Below are positions 24,001-32,984 of a stretch of 64,000 bases of DNA, piece after piece (position 1 is the stretch's first letter; every line of letters begins with the position of its first letter). The notes under the pieces were generated by a model. It worked only from the letters and a program-made list of their open reading frames with translations, did not search any database and was not told where the DNA came from. Source of the DNA: Quadrisphaera setariae (lineage in GTDB: Bacteria > Actinomycetota > Actinomycetes > Actinomycetales > Quadrisphaeraceae); assembly GCF_008041935.1 (NCBI RefSeq), contig NZ_VKAC01000013.1, positions 1 to 64,000 of the forward strand, given 5' to 3'. A program made the position numbers and the translations under genes.

Positions 24001-25640
24001 GGTGCGGTGACCGCTGAGACCGGGGTCCTCGCCGCGGGCACCGGACCACCGGCTGCGTCGCCCGCCTCGGCCGCGTCGACGGCGGTGGTGGGCTCGGCGT
24101 CGGACCGCACCTGGTCGCGGCCGGCGGTCTTCGCCTCGTAGAGGAGGCCGTCGGCCCGCGTCAGCAGCGCGTGGAACTCCTCGTCCGGGAGCCGTCGCGC
24201 CAGCCCCGCGGAGACCGTGTGCGGTCCCGGCACGGCCCGGCGCACGTCGTCGAGGAGGTCCTCCGAGCGCTCTGCGTCGTCACCGGCGAGGAGCACGACG
24301 AACTCCTCGCCTCCCCACCGGTAGAGCCCCGCCGTGGCGGGCAGCACGCGGCGCCAGGCCGCGGTCGCGTCCCGCAGCAGCGCGTCACCGGCGTCGTGGC
24401 CGAGGGTGTCGTTCACGGCCTTGAACCGGTCCAGGTCCAGCAGCGCGAGCGCCACCGCGCCGGTGCCGGAGGCGAGCAGCGCCTGGGCGGCGGTGCTGCA
24501 GCGACGTCGGTTGGGCAGGTCGGTCAGCTCGTCGCGGTGCGCCAGCCGCTCCAGCCGCACCGCCTGCTCCGCCGAGACGCGCAGCGCCGTGTGCAGGCGC
24601 AGCGTGCTCAGCACCGCGGTGAGCACCGCGCCGGCCCCGAGCACCTGCCAGTCGGGGGTGTGCCCGCTGACCCCCTGGACCACGAGCGCTACAGCGGGCA
24701 GGCAGGCAGCCGTGGGCAGCAGCACGAGCACGGTGCGCGAGGTGCCGCCAGGGACCTTGTGCGCCGTGCGCCAGTCCTGGCCGGTCGCGTCCGGTGACGA
24801 GCTCGCCGCGGCCTGGTAGCCCCGGTGCGACGAGAGCGCGCACTCGGAGGCCAGGAGCGCGTAGGCGACGGAGAAGGGCACGGCGAGCCACGGCAGGAGC
24901 GACGGCGGCACCCACACCATCTGCAGGAGGAAGGCCAGGTTGCCGCCCAGCAGCAGCACGGCCGCCACCAGCTTGAGGAACGCCGGCAGCCGGGGCGTGG
25001 CCCCGGCCAGCGCCCCGCGGACCACCAGCAGCAGGAGCCCGAGGTCGAGGCCCACGTACACCAGCGACACGGCGCTGGCGAAGGTCAGGTCCTGCACGAG
25101 CAGCGGGCGTGCGAGCGTCGAGAGCACCACCAGGGCGGGACCGCTGACGACGATCAGCGCGTCGAGGACCACACCCCGTCGTCCACCCCGGGAGCGCAGG
25201 CCCGCGGACCGCAGCAGAGCGGTGTACCCCAGCACGTAGCCGACGTGGAGCAGCGGCGAGCTGCTGGGGGCGCCGCCGATGATCCACGTCCCGTAGAACA
25301 GCACGTTCGCCGCGGCGATGAGGCTGCCACCGGCGGACGCCCACCAGCGCTGGCGCCACCCGGCCACCACGCCCAGCAGCGCAGGCGGCGCGACGGCGAT
25401 GGCCGCCACCACCGGCAGCGGGACGGACGCCGCCGGAGCCGCCGCCACCGAGACCGCGGCCACGACCGCCGAGGCGGTGGCGCAGACCGCAGCGGCGCTC
25501 AGCGCTGCGGCCGTCCCCGCCGTCCGATGGCCCACCTCGTGCTCGTCGGCGTGCAGCCGCCCGCACTTGACGGCAGCCGCCCGGTCGGGCGTGCGCCTCC
25601 CGCGTCGGGGACGGCGGTCGGGGCGGGAGTCAGCGGCCAC
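23991..25640 (-). CDS. Membrane-bound diguanylate cyclase (GGDEF domain)
   Basis: 549 residues. Eight to ten membrane segments span about residues 40-370, and a cytosolic GGDEF domain covers about 380-520. The active-site motif is intact as RWGGEEFVVLL near residue 440, with the substrate-binding DLDRFKAVNDTLGHDAGD upstream. It should make cyclic di-GMP, in response to an unknown signal felt by the membrane part. No inhibitory RxxD site is obvious. The GTG start at 25640 overlaps the ABC ATPase stop by 11 bases, so it is probably transcribed with that operon. A later GTG before GHRTAGTAAAL is an alternative. Confidence 0.85.
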   Translation of the reverse strand: MAADSRPDRRPRRGRRTPDRAAAVKCGRLHADEHEVGHRTAGTAAALSAAAVCATASAVVAAVSVAAAPAASVPLPVVAAIAVAPPALLGVVAGWRQRWWASAGGSLIAAANVLFYGTWIIGGAPSSSPLLHVGYVLGYTALLRSAGLRSRGGRRGVVLDALIVVSGPALVVLSTLARPLLVQDLTFASAVSLVYVGLDLGLLLLVVRGALAGATPRLPAFLKLVAAVLLLGGNLAFLLQMVWVPPSLLPWLAVPFSVAYALLASECALSSHRGYQAAASSSPDATGQDWRTAHKVPGGTSRTVLVLLPTAACLPAVALVVQGVSGHTPDWQVLGAGAVLTAVLSTLRLHTALRVSAEQAVRLERLAHRDELTDLPNRRRCSTAAQALLASGTGAVALALLDLDRFKAVNDTLGHDAGDALLRDATAAWRRVLPATAGLYRWGGEEFVVLLAGDDAERSEDLLDDVRRAVPGPHTVSAGLARRLPDEEFHALLTRADGLLYEAKTAGRDQVRSDAEPTTAVDAAEAGDAAGGPVPAARTPVSAVTAPPA

Positions 25641-26595
25641 GGGACAGGTAGACCCTGCGGACGACGTCCTCCACGTCGGGCTCCTCCACGGACAGGTCGC
25701 GCACCTCCACGCGGTCGCTCACCGCCGACAGCACCGCGGCGGCGGTGGTGGCGGAGTCGTCGAAGGCCAGCCGCTGGCGCAGGCCGCCGGCCTCGCTGCC
25801 GAGGTGCTCGGCGTGCGGCACGCCCACGAGGTCCGCTGACGGCTCCGCCAGGTCCACGACGAGCACGCGGCGCGCTCCCACCTCCCTCGAGAGGCCGGCG
25901 AGCGACCCGTCGTAGGCGAGGCGCCCTCGGTCGACCAGCAGCACCCGCTCGCAGAGCCGGGAGACGTCGCCCATGTCGTGCGTGGTGAGCAGCAGCGTGG
26001 TCCCGTGCGCGGCCCGTTCGGCCAGCAGGAACTCCCGCAGCCGCTGCTTGCTCAGCACGTCCAGCCCGATGGTCGGCTCGTCGAGCACCAGGAGGTCGGG
26101 GGAGTGCAGCAGCGCCGCGGCCACCTCCCCGCGCATCCGCTGGCCGAGCGACAGCTGGCGCACGGGTGTGGCCAGGAAGGAGCCCAGCTCGAGGCGCTCG
26201 ACCAGCTCGGCGGTCCGCTCGCGCTCGCGCGCGGCGCTGAGGCCGTGCACCGCGGCGAGGATCCGGTAGCTCTCGGCCAGCGGCAGGTCCCACCACAGCT
26301 GCGAGCGCTGCCCGAACACCACGCCGAGCCTCCGGGCCAGGGCCCTGCGCTGCGCGACGGGCTCCAGCCCGCACGTCCTCACGGTCCCGGCGCTGGGCAC
26401 GAGGATGCCGGCGAGCATCTTGATGGTGGTCGACTTGCCCGCGCCGTTCGCGCCGATGTACCCCACCGACTCACCGGCGGCGATGGTCAGCGTCAGCTCG
26501 TCGACGGCGGTCACCTCGCGCCGCCCGAGCACCCCCGAACGCACGCGGAACCTCCGCGTCAGCCCCTCCACCTGCACGGCCGGCGTCGTCGTCAT
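25630..26595 (-). CDS. ABC transporter ATP-binding protein (ABC-2 exporter)
   Basis: 321 residues. Walker A is GANGAGKST, the Q-loop region is VVFGQRSQLWWDLP, the signature is LSLGQRMRGEVAAALL, Walker B is LLVLDEPTIGLD, and the H-loop is LLTTHD. The WWDLP segment after the Q-loop is typical of the group that works with DUF990/ABC2_membrane_6 permeases. The ATG overlaps the permease stop (ATGA). With the two permeases upstream it makes an exporter of unknown substrate. Confidence 0.92.
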   Translation of the reverse strand: MTTTPAVQVEGLTRRFRVRSGVLGRREVTAVDELTLTIAAGESVGYIGANGAGKSTTIKMLAGILVPSAGTVRTCGLEPVAQRRALARRLGVVFGQRSQLWWDLPLAESYRILAAVHGLSAARERERTAELVERLELGSFLATPVRQLSLGQRMRGEVAAALLHSPDLLVLDEPTIGLDVLSKQRLREFLLAERAAHGTTLLLTTHDMGDVSRLCERVLLVDRGRLAYDGSLAGLSREVGARRVLVVDLAEPSADLVGVPHAEHLGSEAGGLRQRLAFDDSATTAAAVLSAVSDRVEVRDLSVEEPDVEDVVRRVYLSRGR

Positions 26596-27407
26596 CCTCC
26601 GCCCCCCTGGTAGTGCCTGACCCCGCTGCGCCACGCCAGCAGCGCCACACCCCACATCCACACCGCGGCGAGCGGCGCCAGCCAGCCCGCCCACCCCGGC
26701 AGCCACCCCGGCCCGGGCAGGTCGAGCAGGGCCACCACCGGCAGGTAGGCGGTGAACGCGATCGGGATGGCGAAGCCGAAGACCGCCACCAGCGGCCCGG
26801 TCCACACCGACGCCGGCTGCGTGGCGGCGTACCGGCCGCCGTAGACGGCGGCGGCCGTCGCCTCGGCGGCGTCGACGAGGAAGAACTGCACGCCCGCCGC
26901 CGCCACGAACACCGCCGCGAACGTCAGCGCGCTCGTGAGCACGACGAGCACGAGGAAGGCCACGTGCAGCGGCGTCCACGCGATGTCGTTGACCGCCACG
27001 CCCACCCCGAGCGCCACGGCGGCCACCACGATGCGCGTCACCCGGCGCAGGCTGATGTCGCTGGTCACCAGCTGCGCGAGCAGCGGCTGGGGGCGCAGGT
27101 AGAAGACGTCGAGGGTGCCCGAGCGCAGGTAGACCGGGAGGGTGTCGAGGTGCCCGACGACGAGGTCGGCCAGGCTGAACGACAGGTCGGCGATGCCGAA
27201 GACCAGGACGACGGCGGCGAGGTCGAGCCCGCCGAGGGAGTCGACCGAGTGGAACAGCACGAGCACCTCGGCCAGCTGGACGACGCCGACCAGCAGCGAG
27301 CTGACCAGGTCGAGCGCGAAGCCGCCGCGGTAGCTGGTCTGGCTCCGCACCCGGCTGGCCACCACGGCGCGGTAGGGCCCCCACCTCGCCGAGAGCGGCT
27401 CAGCCAC
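26592..27407 (-). CDS. ABC-2 family permease (COG3694-like) 2
   Basis: 271 residues, six hydrophobic segments. Motifs shared with the ABC2_membrane_6 group are SYRGGFALDLVSSLL and LRSGTLDVFYLRPQPLLAQL. It forms a channel half with the neighbouring permease. The GTG at 27407 overlaps the end of that gene by 8 bases, and its stop overlaps the ATPase start. Confidence 0.85.
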   Translation of the reverse strand: MAEPLSARWGPYRAVVASRVRSQTSYRGGFALDLVSSLLVGVVQLAEVLVLFHSVDSLGGLDLAAVVLVFGIADLSFSLADLVVGHLDTLPVYLRSGTLDVFYLRPQPLLAQLVTSDISLRRVTRIVVAAVALGVGVAVNDIAWTPLHVAFLVLVVLTSALTFAAVFVAAAGVQFFLVDAAEATAAAVYGGRYAATQPASVWTGPLVAVFGFAIPIAFTAYLPVVALLDLPGPGWLPGWAGWLAPLAAVWMWGVALLAWRSGVRHYQGGGG

Positions 27408-28266
27408 CCTGGACCTCCAGGCGCCGGCGCCCCGCGCGGGTCATGAGCTGCCCGAGCGCCAGCGCCCCGGCGAGCCAGGCGAGCTGCACGAGCAGCGCGA
27501 CCGCGGCGTCGCCGCCGACCACGCGCCCGGACAGCAGGTCCACCGGCGTCTGGAGCATGGAGGGGAACGGCGTGGCTTGCGCCAGCGCGAACAACCAGCC
27601 GGGGAAGATCGACACCGGCACGAACAGGCCGGCGAAGAAGCCCGCGAGCACCATGTAGAAGACCTGCAGGCCGCGGGTCTCGACGGTCCAGAAGCCGGTG
27701 ACCGCGACCAGGTAGACCACCAGGTGCGACACGACGACCGCCAGCAGCGCGCTGAGGAGCCCAGCCCCCAGCACCGCCGGGTCCGTGGGAAGCCGCATGC
27801 CGCCGACCGCCAGCGCGAGCACGACGATCGGCACCCCGCGCGGCAGCAGCGAGAAAAGCGCCCGGCCCACCTCCTGCGCCGTGGTGGACGTCTGCAGGTC
27901 GATCGGGCGCAGGAGGTCGACGGCGACGCTGCCGTCCTTCATGCGCCCCGCGAGGTCGATGCGCCCGAAGAGGTTGACCGACCCGAGCAGCGCCTGGCTG
28001 AGCCAGGCGTAGGCGATGACGGCGCGGGTGTCGTACCCGGCCAGCTCGCCACCGCCCGCGGCGACGGCGGCGGTGAGCACGCTGACCTTGAGGAAGCCGA
28101 ACGTCACGTTGGCCACCAGGCCGCCCAGCGCCGCAGCCCGGTAGGTGGACCCGCGGCGCCAGCCCGCGGCGACCAGGCGCCCGTGGACGCGGAACCAGGT
28201 CGCGGCACCGGGCGTGGGGGTGGTGGGGTGCGGGGCCGCCTGCACCGGCTGCCCGTCGTCACGCAC
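27400..28266 (-). CDS. ABC-2 family permease (COG4587-like) 1
   Basis: 288 residues, six hydrophobic segments. The family pattern YRAAALGGLVANVTFGFLK and GRMKDGSVAVDLLRPIDLQ is seen, as in the first permease of such exporters. It is the first gene of a minus-strand operon (permease, permease, ATPase, possibly the diguanylate cyclase). The GTG at 28266 follows a TAAGTT box (minus strand, plus 28276-28281) by 9 bases. The substrate is unknown. Confidence 0.85.
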   Translation of the reverse strand: MRDDGQPVQAAPHPTTPTPGAATWFRVHGRLVAAGWRRGSTYRAAALGGLVANVTFGFLKVSVLTAAVAAGGGELAGYDTRAVIAYAWLSQALLGSVNLFGRIDLAGRMKDGSVAVDLLRPIDLQTSTTAQEVGRALFSLLPRGVPIVVLALAVGGMRLPTDPAVLGAGLLSALLAVVVSHLVVYLVAVTGFWTVETRGLQVFYMVLAGFFAGLFVPVSIFPGWLFALAQATPFPSMLQTPVDLLSGRVVGGDAAVALLVQLAWLAGALALGQLMTRAGRRRLEVQGG

Positions 28267-28336
28267 GGTCGCAGGAACTTACTCCCGCCACCCCCGTGCG
28301 CCAAGTCCCGCGCCGTGGCCACCGGGGTCCGTGGGG

Positions 28337-28798
28337 TCAGAGCTCCAGGGCGTAGGTCCGGTAGGTGGTGTCGCGCACCCAGCCCTCGCTCTCGTACAGG
28401 GCCTGCGCCCCGGTGTTGGTGTGCGCGGTCTCCAGCACGGCCGTCGTCGCGCCCGCGGCGCGGGCCCGCTCGGCGACGGCGCGCAGCAGCACCCGGCCGA
28501 CCCCGCGGCCCCGGGCGGCCGGGTCGACGAACAGGTCGTACAGCACCCACGCGGGAGCCAGCTCCAGCGACGCCCAGGTGGGGTAGCACTGCGCGAAGCC
28601 CACCGCTGCGCCGTCCACCTCGGCGAGCAGGACGACGCTGTCCCCGTTCCCGATCCGCGCCGACAGGTACCCGGTCACGTCGTCGGGCTCGCGGGGGTGC
28701 TCGTAGGAGTCGAGGTACCCGGCGAACAGGCGCGCGACCTCCTCGACGTCGTCGACGGTCGCCGTCCGCACCACCGCGTCGCTGGTCACGGAGGTCAT
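28337..28798 (-). CDS. GNAT-family N-acetyltransferase
   Basis: 153 residues. The acetyl-CoA motif A reads LFVDPAARGRGVGRVLLRAV (residues about 88-107), followed by HTNTGAQALYESEGW, a common GNAT ending. It should acetylate a small molecule or protein amine; the substrate is unknown. It starts at ATG 28798, 76 bases from the divergent DUF6412-like gene. Confidence 0.88.
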   Translation of the reverse strand: MTSVTSDAVVRTATVDDVEEVARLFAGYLDSYEHPREPDDVTGYLSARIGNGDSVVLLAEVDGAAVGFAQCYPTWASLELAPAWVLYDLFVDPAARGRGVGRVLLRAVAERARAAGATTAVLETAHTNTGAQALYESEGWVRDTTYRTYALEL

Positions 28799-28874
28799 CC
28801 TGGCGCTCGGGTCGCGGCCGCAGAAGGGGGTGTCGGTGTTGCGCCGCCGGGGCGCCGGACCGCACAGTGGGCCG

Positions 28875-29222
28875 GTGAGCAGCCAGCGCGGAGCCGTCCA
28901 CCGGCTCGTCGTCGCGCTGGCCGTGGTGCTCGGCCCGCTGCTGCTCCTCGGCCCGTCGGCCCTCTCCGGCCACGGGCTGCCGCAGGCGCTGGCCGGCGGC
29001 GCTCTGGTCGCGGCCGTGCTCGCCGGGTCCGCCGTGGCCGCGGGCCTCGCGGTGGCGACCGCCCTCGCCGTCCTGCTCATCACCGGCTCACCGCGCGCGC
29101 CCGCCGCGGTGCGCTGGCAGGCGGACGTCGTCGTCCGCCTCGACGACAGGCCGGGGCGCCCCGGGCGCACGCGCTCGCGGGCACCGGGCGCGGGGACCTC
29201 CCCGCGCCGCCCCGCCCTCTGA
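28875..29222 (+). CDS. Small membrane protein (DUF6412-like) next to a YidC paralogue
   Basis: 115 residues with two hydrophobic helices (LVVALAVVLGPLLLLGPSAL and AGGALVAAVLAGSAVAAGLA) and an Arg/Pro-rich tail. Small proteins of this plan often precede a second yidC-like gene in actinobacteria. The GTG at 28875 is chosen because CACAGT ends 6 bases upstream; the frame extends back to 28830. The 3' end contains a 9-bp hairpin repeat. The function is unknown; it may assist the insertase. Confidence 0.65.
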   Translation: MSSQRGAVHRLVVALAVVLGPLLLLGPSALSGHGLPQALAGGALVAAVLAGSAVAAGLAVATALAVLLITGSPRAPAAVRWQADVVVRLDDRPGRPGRTRSRAPGAGTSPRRPAL

Positions 29223-29268
29223 CGACCGCTCCCGCGGCCCGCCCGGCGACCCGGCGCGGGGACCTCCC
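29187..29268. repeat. GGCGCGGGGACCT repeats, two copies 66 bases apart
   Basis: 29187-29208 is a perfect hairpin (GGCGCGGGG, loop ACCT, CCCCGCGCC) at the end of the DUF6412-like gene. 29253-29268 repeats its first 16 bases in the gap before the YidC paralogue. This is possibly another small palindrome family. Confidence 0.6.
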
Positions 29269-29300
29269 GTCCCCGTCCCCGTGCCGTCTGGAGCATCCGC

Positions 29301-30173
29301 ATGCCGTCGTCCTGGTCCCTGCTCAACCCCCTCGCCTGGCTGGAGTCCGCCGTCTCCGGCGTCCTCGTCACCGCGCACGCGCTCCTCGGTGCGCTCGGGC
29401 TCGACCCCGCCTCCGGTGGCGCGTGGGTCGGCGCCGTCGTGGTCCTCGTGGTGGTGGTCCGCCTCGCGCTGCTGCCGCTGGTGCTCCGGCAGGTCCGCGC
29501 GTCGCACCGGCTGGCGCGCATCGCCCCTCAGCTGCGCGCCCTGCAGGGCCGCTACTCCCGCCCCGCACGACCCGGCGGGCGCCAGCAGCTCACCCGCGAC
29601 CCCGCCGAGCTGGCCCGGTGGCGCGCCGAGCAGAAGGCGCTGCACGCCGAGGCCGGTGCGTCGCCGCTGTCGCTCCTCCCGGTGCTGCTGCAGGTCCCGG
29701 TGATGATCGCCCTGGCGCGCGTGCTCGACGGCGCCGCCCGCGGGCACGCCGTCGGGCTGCTGTCCCCGCTGCTCGCGGTGCAGGCCGGGGCGGCGACGGT
29801 GCTGGGGGCGCCGCTGTCCGGCTCGCTGGTCGGCGGGGGCGGCGCCGCGGGGGCGGTGCTGGCGGTCGGGCTGGTCGTCGTCGTCGCGGTGGCGACCTGG
29901 GCCACCACCCACCTGCAGCTCACCCGGGGCACCGCCCCCGAGGCGCTCGAGGGGCCGGTCGGGCAGGCCCAGCGGATGACGGTGTGGCTGGTGCCGCTGG
30001 TCATGGCCGCGACGAGCGCCGCCGTGCCGCTGGGTCTGCTCCTGTACTGGGCCAGCTCCGCGGTGTGGTCGCTCGGGCAGGGGCTGGCGCTGCTGCGGTG
30101 GCTCCCGACGCCGGGCACGCCCGCCGCCGCGGCGCGGGAGAGGCGCCTGGCCGAGCGCGTCAGCACCCCGTGA
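29301..30173 (+). CDS. YidC/Oxa1-family membrane insertase paralogue
   Basis: 290 residues. The YidC core is visible: VVVVRLALLPLVLRQVRASHRLARIAPQL (first core helix plus cytoplasmic hairpin), SLLPVLLQVPVMIALARVL, and late VWLVPLVMAATSAAVPLGLLLYWASSAVWSLGQ. The core Arg in the groove is present in the first helix. It lacks the long tail and conserved context (rpmH, rnpA, jag) of the main yidC, so it is probably a specialised second insertase. ATG 29301 is preferred over GTG 29281. Confidence 0.85.
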   Translation: MPSSWSLLNPLAWLESAVSGVLVTAHALLGALGLDPASGGAWVGAVVVLVVVVRLALLPLVLRQVRASHRLARIAPQLRALQGRYSRPARPGGRQQLTRDPAELARWRAEQKALHAEAGASPLSLLPVLLQVPVMIALARVLDGAARGHAVGLLSPLLAVQAGAATVLGAPLSGSLVGGGGAAGAVLAVGLVVVVAVATWATTHLQLTRGTAPEALEGPVGQAQRMTVWLVPLVMAATSAAVPLGLLLYWASSAVWSLGQGLALLRWLPTPGTPAAAARERRLAERVSTP

Positions 30174-30184
30174 CGCCGAGGACG

Positions 30185-32530
30185 TCAGCGGCCCACGTCG
30201 AGGATCCGCACCTGCCCCTGGTCCAGCAGCGTCACGTAGGCCTGCTTCCCGTCGGGGCGCACGGAGATGCTGGTCGGGCCACCGCCCACGGGGATGCTCG
30301 CGGTGACGGTGTTGGTCGCGGTGTCGATGACGTCGACGGTGCCGGCGTCGACGTTGGCCGTGTACATGTAGCGGCCGTCGGGCGCGTAGGCGATGTCCTG
30401 CGGCTTGGCGTCGACGGGAACCGTGGCCACGACGGTCTCCGAGGCCGTGTCGATGACCGAGACCTCGTCGCTGTCGTAGTTCACCACCGCCACCCGTGAC
30501 CCGTCCGGGGAGACCGCGGTGCTGTGCGGCGACTTCCCGACGGCGATCTCCTTGATCGTGGAGCGCGTGGCCGCGTCGATGACGGTCACGACACCGGACT
30601 CGTGGTTGGCCGTGTAGACGTGCTTCCCGTCCCTGCCGAAGGCCACCCAGTGCGGGTTGGGCGCCACCGGCTTCTCGCCGACCACGCTGGCGCTGGCGGT
30701 GTCGATGATGTCGAGCCGCCCGGTGTCGTGGGACGGCACCCACAGCTGGGTGCCGTCCGGGGTGGTCGCCGAGGCGAAGGGGCGCTGCCCGACGGGCACG
30801 ACCTGCGTGATCTTGTTGGTGGCGGTGTCGAGGAAGACCACGTCGTTGTCGTCGTAGGTGGTGTCGCCGGTCTTGCGGTACGTGCTGATGTAGGCGGTCC
30901 CGCCGTCGGGGGAGAAGGACAGGAACTGCGGTGGCCCCGCCTCCACGGGGACCCGCGCGGTGACCTGGTTGACGGCGGTGTCGATCACCGTCACCACGCC
31001 GGCGTCTCGGTTGGCGATGTACGCGAAGCGGCCGTCGGGCGTGACCTCCACGAAACCGGGGGTGTCTCCGACGGGGATCGTCGGCCCCACCGCGGGGATC
31101 GCCACGCTCGCCGCGGGCGCCACCGAGGCCGGCGCGCTCGGCGCGGCCGAGGCGCTCGGCGACTGCGGCCCGGGCTGAGGAGCGCCGGTGGCGGCCGGGG
31201 ACGCGTCGTCCGGCCGCAGCAGCCACCACGCTCCCGCGCCGAGCCCGCCCACCAGGACCAGTGCGACGACGACGAGCGCGGCCACGCCCCTGCGGCGCCT
31301 CCGGCGCTGCTCGTGCGGGGCGTGCCCGGGGGGCTGGGCGTGCGGTGCGGCCCCGGGGGAGACCGTCGGCTGGTCGGCGAGGTCCCGCCCGCCGGCGTCG
31401 GGAGCCGCCGTGCGGGCAGCCGTGGTGGAGGTGGAGGACGGGGCGGGGACCACGGTGAGCGGGTCGTCGGCGGTGGCGGCCGCCGCCGCGGGCAGCGGGT
31501 CCGTCGTGCGGTGCGCCCCGCCCGCCACCACGAGTCCCACCCCGCCGGCCGCCGTGGTGGCCGGCCTGGCGGCCGTCGCGCGGTCGCGCTCGTCGTCGTC
31601 CTGGTCGGGACCCCGGGTGGGCGGGGCGTCGCGCAGGTCGATCACATCGCCGACACTGCGCGGCTGACCGGCCGGTGAGGGCTGCGACCAGCGGGCCGGG
31701 GCCGAGCCGCCGAGCGCCTCCTGCGCCGCCGCGGCCAGCTCGCCGGCGGTCGCGAAGCGGTCGGCCGGGCTCTTCGCCATGCCCCGCAGCACCACGGCGT
31801 CGAGGGCGGGCGGCAGGGCGGGCGCCACGGCGGACGGTGGCTCGGGCTCGGTGTAGAAGTGCGCGTACATGAGCGACGGCAGGTCGTGGCCGGGGAAGGG
31901 CCGCCGAGCGGTGAGGAACTCGTAGAGCATGCAGGCCAGGGAGTAGACGTCGGCGCGGGCGTCGATCGGCTGCGTGGTGAAGCGCTCCGGCGCCATGTAG
32001 TCGAGCGTCCCCACCGTGGCGCCCGTGACCGTCAGCGACGTCCGCGTGGTGCCCACCTGGCGGGCGATGCCGAAGTCGACCACGTAGACGAACCCGCTCG
32101 GGGTCACCAGGAGGTTGGACGGCTTCACGTCTCGGTGCACCAGCCCCTCGGCGTGCGCGGCGTCCAGGGCCTGCGCCGTCTGCTCCACGAGGTGCACCGC
32201 CTGCGCCGGTGACAGCTCGCCGGCCGCCAGCAGACCCGCGGCGTCGCGGCCGTCCACCAGGCGCATGTCGATGAAGAGGCGGCCGTCGACCTCGCCGAAG
32301 TCGTGGATGGGGATGATGTGGGGGTCGCGCAGGCGAGCGGCGATGTGCTGCTCCCGGCGGAACCTGGAGCTGTACTCGCTGTCGTGGCTGAACGCCTCGG
32401 GCAGCACCTTCAGCGCCACGCGGCGGTCGCGGACGGTGTCGTGGGCGCGGTGGACCTCGCCCATCCCGCCCGCGCCCAGCAGCGCCTCCAGCACGTACGG
32501 ACCGAGCGAGCGCTGCCCCATGGCGTCCAC
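30185..32530 (-). CDS. PknD-like Ser/Thr protein kinase with extracellular seven-blade propeller
   Basis: 781 residues. The kinase domain covers residues about 10-275 (GAGGMGEV, VALKVL, HRDVKPSN, VDFGIA, MAPE). A Pro/Ala-rich linker leads to one membrane helix near 405-430 (VAALVVVALVLVGGLGAGAWWLL). Outside, seven YVTN-type repeats (each with a TPDGRFAYIAN-like strand and an IDTA turn) fill residues about 475-780, enough for one seven-bladed propeller. It is likely a sensor that binds a ligand outside and phosphorylates cytosolic proteins, as PknD does. ATG 32521 is an alternative start. Confidence 0.93.
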   Translation of the reverse strand: MDAMGQRSLGPYVLEALLGAGGMGEVHRAHDTVRDRRVALKVLPEAFSHDSEYSSRFRREQHIAARLRDPHIIPIHDFGEVDGRLFIDMRLVDGRDAAGLLAAGELSPAQAVHLVEQTAQALDAAHAEGLVHRDVKPSNLLVTPSGFVYVVDFGIARQVGTTRTSLTVTGATVGTLDYMAPERFTTQPIDARADVYSLACMLYEFLTARRPFPGHDLPSLMYAHFYTEPEPPSAVAPALPPALDAVVLRGMAKSPADRFATAGELAAAAQEALGGSAPARWSQPSPAGQPRSVGDVIDLRDAPPTRGPDQDDDERDRATAARPATTAAGGVGLVVAGGAHRTTDPLPAAAAATADDPLTVVPAPSSTSTTAARTAAPDAGGRDLADQPTVSPGAAPHAQPPGHAPHEQRRRRRRGVAALVVVALVLVGGLGAGAWWLLRPDDASPAATGAPQPGPQSPSASAAPSAPASVAPAASVAIPAVGPTIPVGDTPGFVEVTPDGRFAYIANRDAGVVTVIDTAVNQVTARVPVEAGPPQFLSFSPDGGTAYISTYRKTGDTTYDDNDVVFLDTATNKITQVVPVGQRPFASATTPDGTQLWVPSHDTGRLDIIDTASASVVGEKPVAPNPHWVAFGRDGKHVYTANHESGVVTVIDAATRSTIKEIAVGKSPHSTAVSPDGSRVAVVNYDSDEVSVIDTASETVVATVPVDAKPQDIAYAPDGRYMYTANVDAGTVDVIDTATNTVTASIPVGGGPTSISVRPDGKQAYVTLLDQGQVRILDVGR

Positions 32531-32634
32531 CTCCGCGCCAGGACGCTACTCGCGGTGAGCGCCTCCCGACAGGGTGCAGAGGCGGGTCCCGCGCGGCGCG
32601 CACGCGAGCGGCGCCACTGCGAGCAGTCCTGTTC

Positions 32635-32655
32635 ATGCATCGCGTACCGATGTAT
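32635..32655 (+). promoter_or_regulatory. PadR operator-like dyad
   Basis: ATGCATCG (32635-32642), CGTAC, CGATGTAT (32648-32655): 8-bp arms with one mismatch, AT-richer than the surroundings, ending 8 bases before the PadR start and overlapping a TATCGT -10 box (32653-32658). This fits self-regulation by PadR. Confidence 0.6.
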
Positions 32656-32663
32656 CGTCAGGC

Positions 32664-32984
32664 ATGGCATTGACCGAGCCGGCGGTGCTCGTGCTCACCG
32701 CGCTGGTGGGGGAGCCGCGGCACGGTTACGCGCTCATCGCAGAGGTGCAGGAGCTGTCCGACGGCCGCGTGACCCTGTCGGTGGGCACGCTCTACGGCCT
32801 GCTCGACAGGCTCACCGGTGAGGGGCTCATCGCGCGTGACCGCGACGAGGTCCACGCGGGGCGCACCCGGCGCTACTACCGACTCACCGACGACGGCGCC
32901 GCTGCCCTGTCCACCGAGGCGGAGCGGCTGGCGCAGCTGGCCCGCGCGGCGTCGACCCGGCTGCGCGCCGCTCGGGCGGTGTGA
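32664..32984 (+). CDS. PadR-family transcriptional regulator
   Basis: 106 residues: a winged HTH with VLTALVGEPRHGYALIAEVQEL, LSVGTLYGLLDRLTGEGLI and RYYRLTDDG, the classic PadR pattern, without the long C-terminal domain (PadR-s2 type). The ATG at 32664 sits just after a dyad and -10 box. The GTG of the next gene overlaps its stop, so regulator and membrane protein are coupled. It presumably represses its own operon until a ligand binds. Confidence 0.92.
   Translation: MALTEPAVLVLTALVGEPRHGYALIAEVQELSDGRVTLSVGTLYGLLDRLTGEGLIARDRDEVHAGRTRRYYRLTDDGAAALSTEAERLAQLARAASTRLRAARAV

Noticed and set aside
29088-32636. 1182-residue minus-strand open frame
   Set aside because: It is an alternate frame over the kinase and YidC genes, with Arg/Gly-rich sequence and no recognisable domain. 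The kinase frame is clearly the real one.
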